The translations under genes and the position numbers were made by a program. Positions 1-12,671 of a stretch of DNA of 64,000 nt are shown here, in pieces (the first letter of the stretch is position 1; each line of letters starts with the position of its first letter). A model generated the notes under the pieces. That model had not been told where the DNA came from. It saw only the letters and a program-made list of their open reading frames with translations, and did no database searches. Origin of the DNA: Rotaria sp. Silwood1 (Eukaryota; Rotifera; Eurotatoria; Philodinida; Philodinidae); the NCBI GenBank assembly GCA_905250075.1, contig CAJNOP010000914.1, positions 1 through 64,000 of the forward strand, in the 5' to 3' direction.

Positions 1-1357
1 ACTAGTTAAGTTATGCTTTATTAAATCGTTTAGTTAAAATTCATATGATACAAAAACTGATTAGAATCATGAATGCAGCATGATATTGATACTTTTTTTG
101 TGTTGAATAATTAATAGTATATGGAGAAGTATAAAGTCAAACAATGTCATGAAGTAATTTTGCATCTGATGACTTTTTTCTCTTTCAATATTCCATCGAC
201 AATAGATTTGAGTGATCTACAGAATGTATTAGAATAGGACAATATGATATAAAACAGAATGAAAAACAAAGTTTTTTATTTCAAATCTTCTTCAACAAGC
301 AAAATTCGTTATTGATTCATCTTCATTAATTCAGCTTAAATTAGTTGACTTGTGCTTAATCTATCAAAAATAAATTCATGTCTCATTACCTATAATAATA
401 TTACGTAGTCGCCATGATCGACTGTGAAATTTTGTTGAGTTCGAATTTATTATAACTTTTGTTTATCCATAAAAAGCAGAGAGAGATGTGATAGCTATAT
501 AATATGATCTATAGATCATTGTTGATAATCTATTGTACCAGTTCAATAATTACATCTGTTAGTTCAACAACTAGACGATCAGATCGAAGTTTATCATTGA
601 CATTTTATTTATGAAAAAGCTTTGGTCATCTTGCGATTGTTGAATATGATGAAATTAAATCTTCGTAATTTTTTGTAAATTCTTCGTGAAATATCTTTGT
701 ATCTATTCGAAAAATAGTTGAAATCATTCCATTGTATAGATGAAATTTATTATCTTTTTTTTTGTTTAGAAAATTTTTTTGTAGCAGGAGTTAGATTATA
801 TGTGACAGAATATGCTACTTATTTAAGTGCAAGAGTTTATTTAATTTTAGCTGATGTATAAAATTACAAACAACATTATCCGAGCTTTCAGTCATTATCA
901 TAAGTATGATAGAGTAAAATCATAAAGGTTAATCTGTTGACAGAATTTACTAGTCAATTGTAAAATATTCTCATCAAAAAGAAAACCAATGTTAGAAAAT
1001 ATATGAAATGAAAAAAAAATTTTATTCATCATAGTTTTACGTCTCTCAAATATTATGATCTAATCTATATTTGTAAAATTCAGATAAATAGTGCATCAGT
1101 TTTTGTTTTTTTGTTAATTGCTTAAAATTTTCATTGATATTATTTTATCACTATTGTTTTGAATAATATTTTATTTTATATGCCATAGTTACAATTATAT
1201 AAAAATATGCGAATAATGCATCTTATCGTATATTACTACTTTCTCATAAAACAATACATTTCTATCTCTATATTAATATATAATATTTCTTTTTTATAAA
1301 CATATTATATTTCTTATATTTTAAAAATATTTAATCAATGATTTTACATATGATCTA
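1..1357. other. AT-rich flank, no gene seen
   Basis: I see no open frame with protein character and no RNA gene in these 1.36 kb. The sequence is very AT-rich with short A and T runs and is probably upstream flank of the ankyrin/SOCS gene. No promoter element could be assigned. Confidence 0.6.
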
Positions 1358-3950
1358 ATGGATAATCAATCAAATGATAATAAAATCGAATCATTATATT
1401 CATTTCATACAAAAGAAAATGATACAGTTGAATTATTTAATGAATTACTTCCATGGACATTTAATTGTCGAACATTAATTGATGCAGCACGTAATGGTCA
1501 AACAGCTGAATGTGAAGATTTAATTCGACTTGGTGTTGATATTAATGAATGTGATAATTATGGTAATACAGCTGTTTGGACATCTTATTTTCATGAACAT
1601 CTTGATACATTATTTACATTATTACAGGTAGATTTCAATATGCAATTTTATCGATATTATAATCTATATGATCTTTTTTTTGAAGCTTGGTGCTGATCCA
1701 AATACACGTTCTGGTGATATTTTATGTTCGGATCTTCATCGTGCATGTTCATTTGGTGATCAAACATTAACTGAAATATTAATTGAATGTGGTGGTTATG
1801 TTAATATATCAGATCGTAATGGTAAAACACCATTAATATATGCACTTGAATATCCTTCATCAAATTCTGTATTTGATTTAATTTCATATTTAATTGAACA
1901 TGGTGCACATATTAATTTTAAAGATCAAAATGGAGTAAGCAAAATATTTTGTTTAGTTTTACAAAAATGACTTAGGATTTATCAAAAGTAATGCCTGGAG
2001 TATTTTAATTCTTTACTGAATGTAAACAAGTTCATACATTTTTTGAATAAAAAACAAAAAAAATACTTCGATAAATGAATTCAATGAATGCCATTGTTTT
2101 TGTTTTGCTGACATCAACTATCACAGAATGTGAAGAGAATAAGCTCAGTCTAAATTTTTATGTGTATATTTCAACATTCGTTTGAAATCGTGTTTCACAA
2201 TAGACAAAGGATACATATCGATGAAGACAAAATTTCATCTAATATAATTATCATATGTCATAACAAATAGCTACAATCAAAACTTTAGTATTATAAAGAA
2301 TGAATAAGACAATATTAAGAAAAAATTAAGGGTGATATCCCCTCTTTTTTGACACTTTCTGGTTCTCGAAGACGATATAACCGATCAAGCTGAAATTTTT
2401 AGCACAAACAGAGCACTAAAAATAAAGAGATACGTATTCGAAGAAAAAAAAATTTGAAATAGGTTTTCGAGGGGTTGTCCAGAGATCCACATCCTGGTAC
2501 ATTATGACCTTTCCTTCAAAGTTTGTCCAATTGGGCTGAGATTTTTTGTTTTAGATACTTAAGACTATTTCTCAGAGGTAAATTTAGGCTTTTTCAAAAA
2601 TCTCACTGTCTTTCTTTTTATAAGAGAAATACGGCAAAATTTGGGTTTGGCTCCAGGTCTTGACTTCCTGGATCCTGTAACTTCAGGTGGGAATGTCAAA
2701 AATGAAAACCTTCGATTTTATCTCTGGAGAATACTTCTAAGTATAAGTGGTAAAAACTTCAGCCCGATCGGACAAAGTTAAGATGGGGTCGTAAGCAACC
2801 GAAGTTTAGAAAATTGTTGTTTTACATAACGCTAAGAAGAAAGAAAAAGGTTACATATGATTACTATGAACAAACCAAAATTTTCTCAATCCAATAACTC
2901 TATAAAAGCAAGCTATTTTTGAGTTGAATAATGTCTCCAGTTGCTTATAGTACTTCAGACTATCATATCTTATGTTTCAGCTCGAAATCAAGTTTTCGGT
3001 CACAAAAGATCGAATACTCTTAAAAGCACCTGTTACTTATTTTGTTATATTCTAAATACTTTTTTTTTTCATTTAGTTAACACCATTACATTATGCATGT
3101 TATCGTGGTGATTATGAAACAATTAAATTATTAATTGATCATAAAGCTGATATATCAATAGAAAATGCTATTGGTTATAATATTCGTAAATATGAAAAAT
3201 AAAACAAAAAAAAATTGTTTAAATTTAAATATTTTTATTTTTAAAGTTCGTTATGCTCTATCATGTTTATTTTATACATCACCATCACAATATATACAAT
3301 ATGAAAATCGTTTAAAAATAATTGATTTATTAATTAATCAATATAAAATTGATTCATCATTATATGATGCAATAATTGGAAATAATAATGAACAAATACA
3401 TATTTTTCCTTTATTTGATTTTATTTTTTATTCATTAATAAAAAAACGATATGATTTAGAAAAATTTGCATGGAATATATTTCTTAATATTAATATAACA
3501 AATAAAATTTTAAATAATATACAAATAATTATTCAAAATACATTTATTTATAGTTATTATTTTTCACATATTATTTATTTATGTCAACGTTTTAAAATTG
3601 AAAATTTTTTATCACTTTTAATATATTATATTGAACATATAACATATGATAATAAACCTAATCGATTTTATTTACTTTTATATATTATTTATATTGATAA
3701 TGGTTTAAAATTATTTCAATTAATAAATAATTATTTTAATAAATCATTATTTTATACTCGTCAATATATATTAGAAAATTTTTTAAATAAATGTCAAGAA
3801 AAACCTGAAAAATTAAAATTTTATTGTCGTCGTTATATACGTACTGTACTTTCAATTAGTATTCATTGTAAATTAGAAAAATTAGATTTAAATAATTATT
3901 TAAAAAATTATATTCTTATTGATGAACTTAATTTTATATCAATTTCTTAA
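1358..3950 (+). CDS. Ankyrin-repeat protein with C-terminal SOCS box (ASB-like)
   Basis: Model of four exons: 1358-1627, 1686-1934, 3077-3185 and 3247-3950; all junctions are GT-AG and keep frame, giving 443 residues. Ankyrin units are visible as LIDAARNGQTAECEDLIRLG, LHRACSFGDQTLTEILIECG, a PLIYALEY..LIEHGAHINF unit and LHYACYRGDYETIKLLIDHK. Residues about 393-439 carry LKFYCRRYIR followed by LNNYLKNYIL, which matches the SOCS-box layout (LK..CR..IR, then a hydrophobic LP..LK.YL block). ASB-family proteins use this box to bind elongin B/C and cullin 5, with ankyrin repeats choosing the substrate; that role is inferred from the family. The stretch between repeats and box is Lys/Asn/Ile-rich and unrecognised. 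Intron 2 (1142 bp) holds dispersed-repeat-like sequence. Confidence 0.8.
2325..2850. repeat. Dispersed noncoding repeat-like sequence in intron 2 of the ankyrin/SOCS gene
   Basis: This block is less AT-rich than the intron around it and has no open frame. It shares short strings with other noncoding blocks, for example GCTGAAATTTTTAG at about 2388-2402 and again near 8679-8693, and a TAACCGAT string close by in both. I take it for a decayed copy of a dispersed repeat; no ends or target duplication could be placed. Confidence 0.35.
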
Positions 3951-4399
3951 TTATATCTAGTTTTTTTTTTGTTTGTATACGATTTTAAATAAATGATATT
4001 CTTTTTTTTTAAGAAACGTAAAACAGTAGTCAACTGATATTTGATTTTCTTAATATTTACTCTTTTTTTTACGTTGTGAATAGCATTAGATGTATTTTTT
4101 TTCTTACTTTGAGAGCATCGCCATTCTCTTTTAAACTATTTTTTCTTTGTTTTTCTACTCGTCTCTACCTTGACATTACCATGCCTATTGTTCTTCATTC
4201 ATGGTCAACAAATGAAGCAAATAGTTGCACTAAGCTTCCATTGTCACCTTCGTTTGTTAAGTTTTTTTTTTACTTCGTCGTTGTGTGTTTATTTAAAACA
4301 CTTCTTTTTTGTTTTACTCTCTACCAATTTTTGCTTTTCTAACGAAATGGCATCATCATACATTTTACTTTTGTTCTTGATCAATTTATTTACTTACTA
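3951..4399. other. Short intergenic spacer
   Basis: Pyrimidine-rich, AT-rich spacer between the ankyrin/SOCS stop codon and the next start codon. The open frames in it are low-complexity Phe/Leu translations of T-rich sequence and show no domain. Confidence 0.6.
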
Positions 4400-7300
4400 A
4401 TGGCAGCTACATCCTATACAACATTACCATCTAATACATATGCTGGTCTTGGATCTCAAGGAGATCTTTTTCATGCAGCTAATTATGGTAAAATTGATAT
4501 TAGAATTGATTTTTTTTTTGTATTTAGTATTAAAAAATATATATATATTTCTTTAGGTACATATGATTCAGGTGTTGGATCATTAATATCAAATCCTAAT
4601 CAATATCCAACAACAACAAATTATGATACACATTTTACTGGTAGTCAACGAAGACAATCCTATTCAAATGATTATCTTCAATCAAATTATTTAAATGATG
4701 ATTATACAAATCAACAACAACCTGAATATTATTCTACAGATAGATATTCTCAACAACCAACATATAATCAAGATACTTTAATTAATGATTATTCAAATTC
4801 TAATACACAAACATATAATGAACGATCAACAATACCTAATAATATGGATGAAAATTATGCTAATACTATTACTAATAATAATACATTGCCAACACATAAA
4901 ACAACTATGGAAGAACATCATATTGAATCTAATAATCGACATCAGGTATATCAATTTATATTTATTTTTCATATCTAAAATGGAATTACATTAGGGAAAT
5001 AGATTTTAATTTTCTTTTTATAAAATGTTCAATGAAACATAATTAAAATAATAATATCCATTACAATGAAAGTGGATGAGAATGAAAAGAAAAAAAAATA
5101 TGATAAAAAATTTTTTTTTTCCATATTCAAAATAAACATAAATTACAATTGAAAAAAAAAAACTCATTTTCTCATAAACTATAAAACATCTATCAAAAGA
5201 ATCATATTTTAGTCACAAAAAAAAAAAGGAAAACGTCTATGTGTAATTTTTTTACAACATCATATTTTTGTTGCTAAGAAATATATTATCTATTTACATA
5301 ATAGAATTTCTTTCATAAACACTTAGTAACCATTGAAGAATAATAATAATAATAACACGAACACATTTTCTTATGTTTAATATTTCAACAATTGTGGAGA
5401 TAAATATTTTAATAGTTAAATGGTAAGAAATAATCTTAAAATCTTAACGAATAATTTAGTTAATATTTAACGAATTAATCCCAACAAATTAATATATTTA
5501 CTAATCGAAGACAATTATAGAGTCAAGTAACCATCGTGATGTTTGTGAATATTTTTACATAAAATTTTCATTTCTACTATAACAAATGTTTAAGGTCAAA
5601 TAAGAAGCCATGTCTATGTAGAATTTGATTTTTTGTAAATATGCATTGTTATAGTTTCTCCTTGAATTATTTTTTTTCTTCTTTTTTTTATAAAATGTGT
5701 TTCTTTTAATTTTTATATCCATTTAGCCATCCTATCCTAATACAACACAATATCAACCTCCAACATCTTCTGATAATCAACGTCCTCATCAATCTCAAAT
5801 ACCAACACAATCAAATATTGTTCGATCGGATCCTCAAATAAGTTATAATTCATCTAAACAAATTTCATCAAATCATCAACAATCATCATCAAATGGTATC
5901 AATGGTAATCCATCGGAAACAATGACAAAATCTAATAATCCTACAATAGAAATGAAAACAACTAAATCAAGTAATTTACGAGCAGCAGCTATTAAACAAA
6001 AAGAAGATAGTCGTGAACAAAAACAACGTGATAATAATATTGCTTTATCAAAAAAAAAAGCAACACCACCACAATCAACAAAAACTCAACAACATCTATC
6101 AAATGATATTAAACAAGATGATATAAAAAAACCTAAGCGAAATAAAAAACAATCTCATTCTGTTCCACAAAAACGTACAAATCGTCGTGATGATTATCAA
6201 ACAGATGATAATAATAGTTCCGGAGATGAAAATAATAATAATAATACTCGTCATAGTCGAAGTAAATCTAAAAAACATACAGCATTATCTGATTCACAAC
6301 AAGAAAAATATCCACCATTACCACCAATTCGACGTGGACGAGGACCACCAGTTTATGATCCTATTTATGATTATCCAATGTTACATGGATATTCTCTTAG
6401 AGCACGATATCCATATTATGATGATCATTTACCTTATGGACCTTATCCATATCCTGGACGATATGATTATCGTCATCGTCATTTATATGATGATGGTTAT
6501 GATACTCCACCTTATCTACCAGCATCGCATAATCCTTATGATGGATTTTTTGATTATGAAAAACGTAAACCTAAATCAAAATCTAAAACACATAAAAATA
6601 AAAAAGATTTTAATATTGATCATGAAGGTATAACAGAATATGAAACTGAACATGAAGATGATAAAAAAAGTCAAAAATCAAAAAAAATTAATAATAAAAA
6701 AACAAAATCAAAAGATGATGATACTGAAAATGAAAAAACTAAACAACAACAACAAAAACATATATCTCCAAATTATCCAGAATCATCTTATCCTGATGAA
6801 GGTGATATGTTAGAACTTTGGCGTCAAGAAAGAAATGATTTTTTAAAAAAAAAATATCGACCAACTGTACATGATGTTCTTTATTCACAACAATTTATGA
6901 AAACAGGTTTATTTATTTTTAAGAATTATATTTTAAAAAACTTTTTCTCTTTTAGATAGTTATTTAGAAAATCAACGACGTCGTGCATTACGTGATATTC
7001 AAGGATATTATTTTCCATATAAAAAATATACACTTAAAGATTATAAAGATTTACAAAAACAAGATTCACAAAATAATCCATATGCATCTGTGAATAATGA
7101 ACCTTCTCCTGATCGAGTATATATATAATATTTATTTACAAAAATTAATTTCATATTTTAATATAGAAAGAACGTGCTAAAAAACGTCAAGAATATTCAT
7201 CACAAGTAGAAAAACCAGCTGGAGATACATTTGGAGTACAAAATAAATCACCACGAGATACACAACCTAAAAAACCTTGGCATTTAAGTCATGGTGAATC

Positions 7301-7634
7301 ACATGATCCAGAAAAATTATCAAAACGAGAACGAGTAAATTCTATTTTGATATATATAAATGAATAAATATAATATTGATTTTTTTTAAGGCTCTTGAAT
7401 ATGCAAAAGTTCAAGTTGTCAAAACTCGATCTCTAAAAGTAGCTAATGATAAATCTAATGGTTCAGATCCTACTGAAAAATATGTTAATGGTCTTTTTCC
7501 ACAAGATGATAATGATGATGAAGGTTCAGGTTAGTTTATTTAATTTGAATTCTATCAACATTTGATATATGTATGTATATATAGATAATCGACGACATCA
7601 AAGACAAAATCAATCAGGCGATGATGATGATTAA
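4400..7634 (+). CDS. Low-complexity protein with Jhy-like conserved C-terminus
   Basis: Seven exons: 4400-4487, 4557-4945, 5727-6906, 6956-7116, 7167-7334, 7391-7529 and 7585-7634, giving 724 residues in one frame. Residues 1-250 are Asn/Gln/Ser/Tyr-rich and look disordered. The middle is Lys-rich and charged, with a Pro/Tyr/Asp-rich patch (PYGPYPYPGRYDYRHRH). The C-terminal third is more ordered: a WRQERNDFLKKKYRPTVHDV segment, then YFPYKKYTLKDYKDLQ, then a KRQEYSSQV and RERALEYAKVQV pair, ending in a poly-Asp tail. The YTLKDYK..L motif followed by K..EYA..V repeats recalls the Jhy/C11orf63 family, linked in mammals to ependymal cilia. That assignment is from memory and tentative; the exon structure is much firmer than the name. 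Confidence 0.72.
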
Positions 7635-7940
7635 TAAATGAACAAATTTTTTTTTGCTTTATGCAACTTCAAAACAATGCCTTCTTTTTCTCTTATTAAG
7701 ATTTTTATTTTCTTTGTCTGTATATGTTGAGCGATGAAAAATCAAGCAGAATAATAAAAAAAAAAAGAAAAGAACGAACGAGAAAATTTCACTAGGAACA
7801 ATATTATAATTAATTTTTGTGACTCGGTAATTTCCGATTTGTTTTATACGGATCTAACAGAATGTGTTTTACTTTGAGTTTGTAATAGACAAAAAGCAAA
7901 GACTTGCAAATAGAAAAAAAGAAAAGTTTTTCTCGATATT

Positions 7941-9979
7941 ATGGCCTGGAATATATTATTCATTTTTTTAATTCTTATATGTTCTGAAGTTTTATGTAAA
8001 ATAAATCAAGACAAAAATTTACGTGGATGTTTTACAGAATTAAGATGTGGTGGTAAAATAAATTTAAAAGACTATGAAATCGGATGATAATAAGTTTATC
8101 ATTTGTATTTAGAAAAATCAACTAATCTATCAATCATTGTTCAAGGTTTACCAGGTCCTCGTGGTTTACAAGGAGTTACAGGTAATGATAAAGAAAAAAA
8201 ATTGTTTTTTTTTATAGGAATTTATTTATGAATTTAGGTTTACCTGGTCCTCTAGGTCCACAAGGTTTAATTGGTCCTCCGGGTAAGGATAAACTCTTAT
8301 GCTAATAGATAAAAGTATTTATCATAGTTTAAAATGTAGAATCAATTGTGAGAATATATTTTCATAACGAGTTATCAAAAAGAAATTTTTATTAGTGATG
8401 AAAAACCAAAAGTTGAAAAAGAATTCAATTCTAACATCCGGAAAGGAAAGATTCCCTTTAAGATGCCCCCTCTCTTGTGGACTACGTCTAATTCTCGACA
8501 AGAGTACAATCGATTGGGCTCACATATTTATCAAATCTAGATTATCGAAAATAATGGGAACTCTCTTCAAGAAAAAAATTTTACAAGCAAATCTTCAGGA
8601 GTTTTTGACGATCCCCTGAGAATATCCTAAAGGTCTCCCATCCTTAATAACCGATCTCAGCCTAAGTACATTCAAATCGGCTGAAATTTTTAGGATATGC
8701 TGGAGCTACAGTAGAGAGACTATGATAAAATTTTCAGTCCTATATCATGACGTTTAACAGAGATATTCATCAAACAAGGGCCGCAAAACAGCTCATTTGG
8801 CAAGCAAGATTTCTCAGCCAAGGCTCATTCTATATATTTAAATTTTTTTTGTTGTAAAGAGCATGTCAGGATGCAGTGCCTACCAAACCCTTTTTTTTCA
8901 AATTCTTTTCAAGCGGAGGAAAAAGATCACAAGTTCAATAACTCAAAAAACGCGCTTCTATTTATATAAGTGTTTGTATATATAAGAATAATTTAAAAGA
9001 AAAAGGGCTCTGGTAGGCACTGCATGTTGACATGCTCTTTCAAATAAAAAAAGAATTTAAATATATAGAATGAGTCTGGACAGAGAATTCTTGCTTGCAC
9101 GTTCAAGAAAACATAAACTGAGCAAAAACAAAAATCATTTTCAAATTTGTTAAAAATAGCTGGTTTTTCGAATAAGAAGTGGCAAAAATCTTCAAAGTTT
9201 CTTGCAAAAAAAAGGGAATATCGAGTAAAAATTTTTATGGTTTCTGAAAGACCAGATGATGAACTATTTCTCCATGCATTTATCTCAATTTCGGACAAAA
9301 AATTGACATTTTTTGAAGGAGAGGGACCCTAACAGTAATGAACTAACCTTATCGAGGACTATAAAATTAAAATTGATGTGGCAAAAATTATCTAAATTAC
9401 AAGAGAAAATCTACAAAGAATAAAAAAAAAAGCAAATATTTATTCTTAGGTCGTGATGGTTTTACAGAACGATCAATTTCATTTTGTGCTGAATTACAAC
9501 AATTTGATATAACAACAAATTTCTATAGTATACTTCAACCATGGATATTATCTGATTCATTTAATCAACCAACTGTTTCAAATTATTTTTCTGAACATAC
9601 GGGAATATTTACTGTACCTACCAAAGGTCTTTATCAATTTTTTCTTACTATATTCGCTTCTCGAATTAAGGTTTAAAAAAAAACAAAAAATTTTTCGTTT
9701 AATTCATAATTTGTTTTTTTGTTTTATTTAAAGGCATCTTTTTATATTACAAAAAATGGTCAACATATGTGTACAGTTTGGCTTGAATCTATAGTTATAA
9801 GTCATAATAAAACTCTTATTTCAGGTTTATCTAATGGTTTAATAGATTGTCTTTTATATTGTCAAATTAATGATCAAATATCTGTTGTAGCTTCAAATCT
9901 TTTAAATGAAAATTTTGATTCACAACCTCATGCTTATTCTTATTTAATTTTTTCAGGTTATATGTTATTTAATATTTAA
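7941..9979 (+). CDS. Secreted short-collagen C1q-domain protein (C1q/TNF-related type)
   Basis: Five exons: 7941-8052, 8113-8181, 8238-8282, 9450-9670 and 9734-9979, coding for 230 residues. Residues 1-19 form a signal peptide (WNILFIFLILICSEVLC). Two short exons encode Gly-X-Y triplets (GLPGPRGLQGVTG, then GLPGPLGPQGLIGPPG), an unusually brief collagen stalk. Residues from about 78 on are a C1q domain with GIFTVPTKGLYQFFLTI, a YITKNGQ strand and a closing SYLIFSGYMLF strand, the usual start, middle and end of the fold. Such proteins trimerise and act in extracellular recognition; the ligand is unknown. Collagen exons join in phase 1 as is usual for shuffled modules. Intron 3 (1167 bp) contains an inverted repeat. 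The gene converges on the thioesterase gene with 38 bp between stops. Confidence 0.88.
8600..9110. repeat. Dispersed repeat copy with inverted-repeat arms, inside the C1q-gene intron
   Basis: Arms at about 8800-8898 and 9000-9098 are reverse complements over roughly 100 bp with a few mismatches (GCAAGCAAGA.. at the left start and ..TCTTGCTTGC at the right end, sharing CATGCAGTGCCTACCA). The loop is about 100 bp. The flank at 8712-8766 and the loop near 8915-8945 resemble 25245-25300 and 25345-25375, so this is one member of a dispersed family. No transposase frame is present. Confidence 0.7.
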
Positions 9980-10017
9980 ATATTTTTATTAAAACAAAAA
10001 AAAGAACACAGATCATA

Positions 10018-11045
10018 TTAATCTTTAAGATATGGAATTATATTATCAATAAACCATTGATCAGTAAATTGTAAATGATCAGTATCTGATTCAAGAAATT
10101 TAATACGTAATTGTTCATCCATAATTTTTAAACCTAATAAATCATTTAAATATAATAAACTTTCACGTAATGGTATTATTTTTGATATATTATTTTCTTC
10201 ATAAAAACCAAAATGTTCACTTTCAGATGGTGTTACCATTGAATCACGTAAAAATTTTACAAGTATTAAATTACGAATTTTTAATAAATTATTTTTATAT
10301 GATTGATTAAATATTCGTTCTTGATTAATATCAGCTAAGAAAATACTTGCTTTACGATAAGTTTCTTCTTGATGAGCTAAAGAAAAACAAGAAAATATAA
10401 ATAATTTTTTAATATAATTCTAAAATTTACGATCATGCCAATATTCGGCTTGAACAAGATGATTTTGAACAAATGATTCATAAGCACCAAAATGTAATAA
10501 ATCACGAATATAATTACATATTGTTATATTATCACCTGGACATCGAGGAAATCCAAAAACACCTTGATGTTGACCACCAATTGATATTAAATTAAGCATT
10601 GGTGGATTAGGACAACGTTGAGCTATGGCACGTAAAAATTGTCCACCTTGAGAAAAACTTTAAATAAAATATAAAAATTTCATTAGTTAGAAAAAACAAA
10701 AAACGAAAAAGTTTTTAATTGTTTTTTTTTTTTCGTTATTTACCCAATAGCATGATAACCTTGTGAAAGATTTTCATCGGAATTTAATAATTTACAAACA
10801 TAATCAATTTGATGATTAACATTCATAAAAAATCCATTTGATGTATCTTCAGCTATATTTGATCCAATACGTAATGAAAGTATATATGGACCAGGTAATT
10901 GACGTTTTAATAATTTAATTATTGTACCAAGACTTAATGGATTACAACAACTATCACCCATACCATGCCATAATACTATTGGTGGTGAACCAGATATTAA
11001 AATAGTATGACTAAGACAAACAATAATAATGATAAAAGACAACAT
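10018..11045 (-). CDS. PPT1: Palmitoyl-protein thioesterase 1
   Basis: Three exons on the minus strand: 11045-10744, 10657-10431 and 10376-10018, giving 295 residues. After a signal peptide (about 1-19) come [13 protein letters not shown], then [42 protein letters not shown] and [11 protein letters not shown], all signatures of lysosomal PPT1, which removes palmitate from cysteines of proteins. The catalytic triad can be placed as Ser103 in GFSQGG, Asp221 in LRDSMV and His277 in DTDHLQF. The spacings 118 and 56 equal those I count in the human enzyme (115, 233, 289). Length is close to the human 306. The protein is expected to work in the lysosome lumen. Transcription converges with the C1q gene. 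Confidence 0.95.
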
Positions 11046-12671
11046 TCATATATGAATATGTATATTTTACTAAAAGAATATAGACAGTATATGACAAAAG
11101 TATAAGAAAGGTCAACTAAAAAAAAAAAATGAGAGAAAATCTTTCAAGCGTATCCAATTGAATACATCGAATCAAATTATTTCGACTTTTAAAATCATTT
11201 TATCGGTATAGAAAAAAAAGTGAAGTTATAAAAATTCAAATTTTGATAGTATTTTTCTTTATCATAATAATAATTTTTGTATTCATACGTTATTGATCGT
11301 ATATTAAATCCGCTTAAAATTTAAGTGATAAATACACGCTCATTAAAATTTTACAAGTCAAACATAATACAATAATTTCGAGTTCATCTTATATATTGAT
11401 GTTAATGTATACGATAAGGTCTATAGTATTTGTCTGATAGGGAATGAAAGTTTAGTATTAAGTAACAGGAGATATTTGAAACTTTCTCAAATATTTCTAA
11501 GTAGAAAGATACTTTGAATTTTTTTTTTAAGAAGATTAAATGGAATATTAGGTGAAATACTGAAATTTTATAACTTGTTTATGTGCAAAAATGTAATATT
11601 AACTATCTTGCAAACATATTTTGGATCATTCGGTCTTTTTTTTATCGATAGTCTATTAAAAAAAAAGAACTTAAACTTTCGAACTTTGTTCCAATATTCA
11701 AGTGTCTATTTCTAGAAATGTATGTTAGATTTGTCATATTATGTTGCTATATAACAGTAGTTTATTGTTGCAGTTAGAATAGATTTCTTCAAATAGAAAC
11801 TACAGATAATTTATAGAGAATGTTAGATGAAATATACGCGAACAGCTAACATAATATAATCAGAAAATGTATGGACTGTTATATAAAAAGCAAGAAATAC
11901 CACTAAAAATAGAGATCCAACGGATAAATACAACAAATACCTGACAGAAAAAAAATAGCAATAGCTAACAAAATGTATTTCTAAGAGGACAGACAGATAA
12001 CTAACGTCTATGGCTAAATACTCTTAACAACTGGTGTCTTATGAAATGTCTTAAGTATGTACCATAACATTATAAATAAATAATAATCCATTACAGAGTA
12101 ACTTCTTTTATTATTTTTAAGTTATTTAATTATAAAAATATTTTAATGTCTTATGTGTAAAATATTCGGAAGACGTTTTTGTTTATATGAATACATGTAA
12201 GTAGTACATATGATTTCAATAATTGGCTTACAAAAAAACTTTGTTTTTCGTTTATTTATTTTTTTATTGAATAATCATATGTTTTTTCCACCAGAAAAAA
12301 TATCGAAATATGTAAACACGCCCACATACTCTTAATACGTTTGAATTTTTATTCTTTTATTAACCAATAATTCTATTACAAAAATAAATAGAAAAAAAAA
12401 CTATAATTAAATAATATATATCTATATTTTTTTTTGAATAAAATTTTAGTTTAAATTCATATCTCTTAAAAAAATTAACATTGATTATTTTTTGTTTTCA
12501 TTAATTTTCCATTAATCATTATAAACGAACTCTAGTGTTGATATTTTTCTATTAGTCAAAAAAAATAAACCAATCATATCATAATCTCAATATGCATCAT
12601 CATCATTATAATAGTGTTGATTGAATAAAATAAATTTCTTTTACATTCTAGAAAAACACAAAAAAAAAAAT
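11046..12671. other. Divergent intergenic region
   Basis: These 1.6 kb separate the minus-strand thioesterase start from the plus-strand WD40 start and must hold both promoters. I find no coding frame. At 12640-12651 a pyrimidine-rich tract ends in TTCTAG, 20 bp before the WD40 start codon, which looks like a splice acceptor for a 5' untranslated exon or spliced leader. Confidence 0.55.

Noticed and set aside
4076..4400. Phe/Leu-rich frames upstream of the Jhy-like gene
   Set aside because: T-rich spacer translation, no signal-anchor context and no splice link to the next gene.
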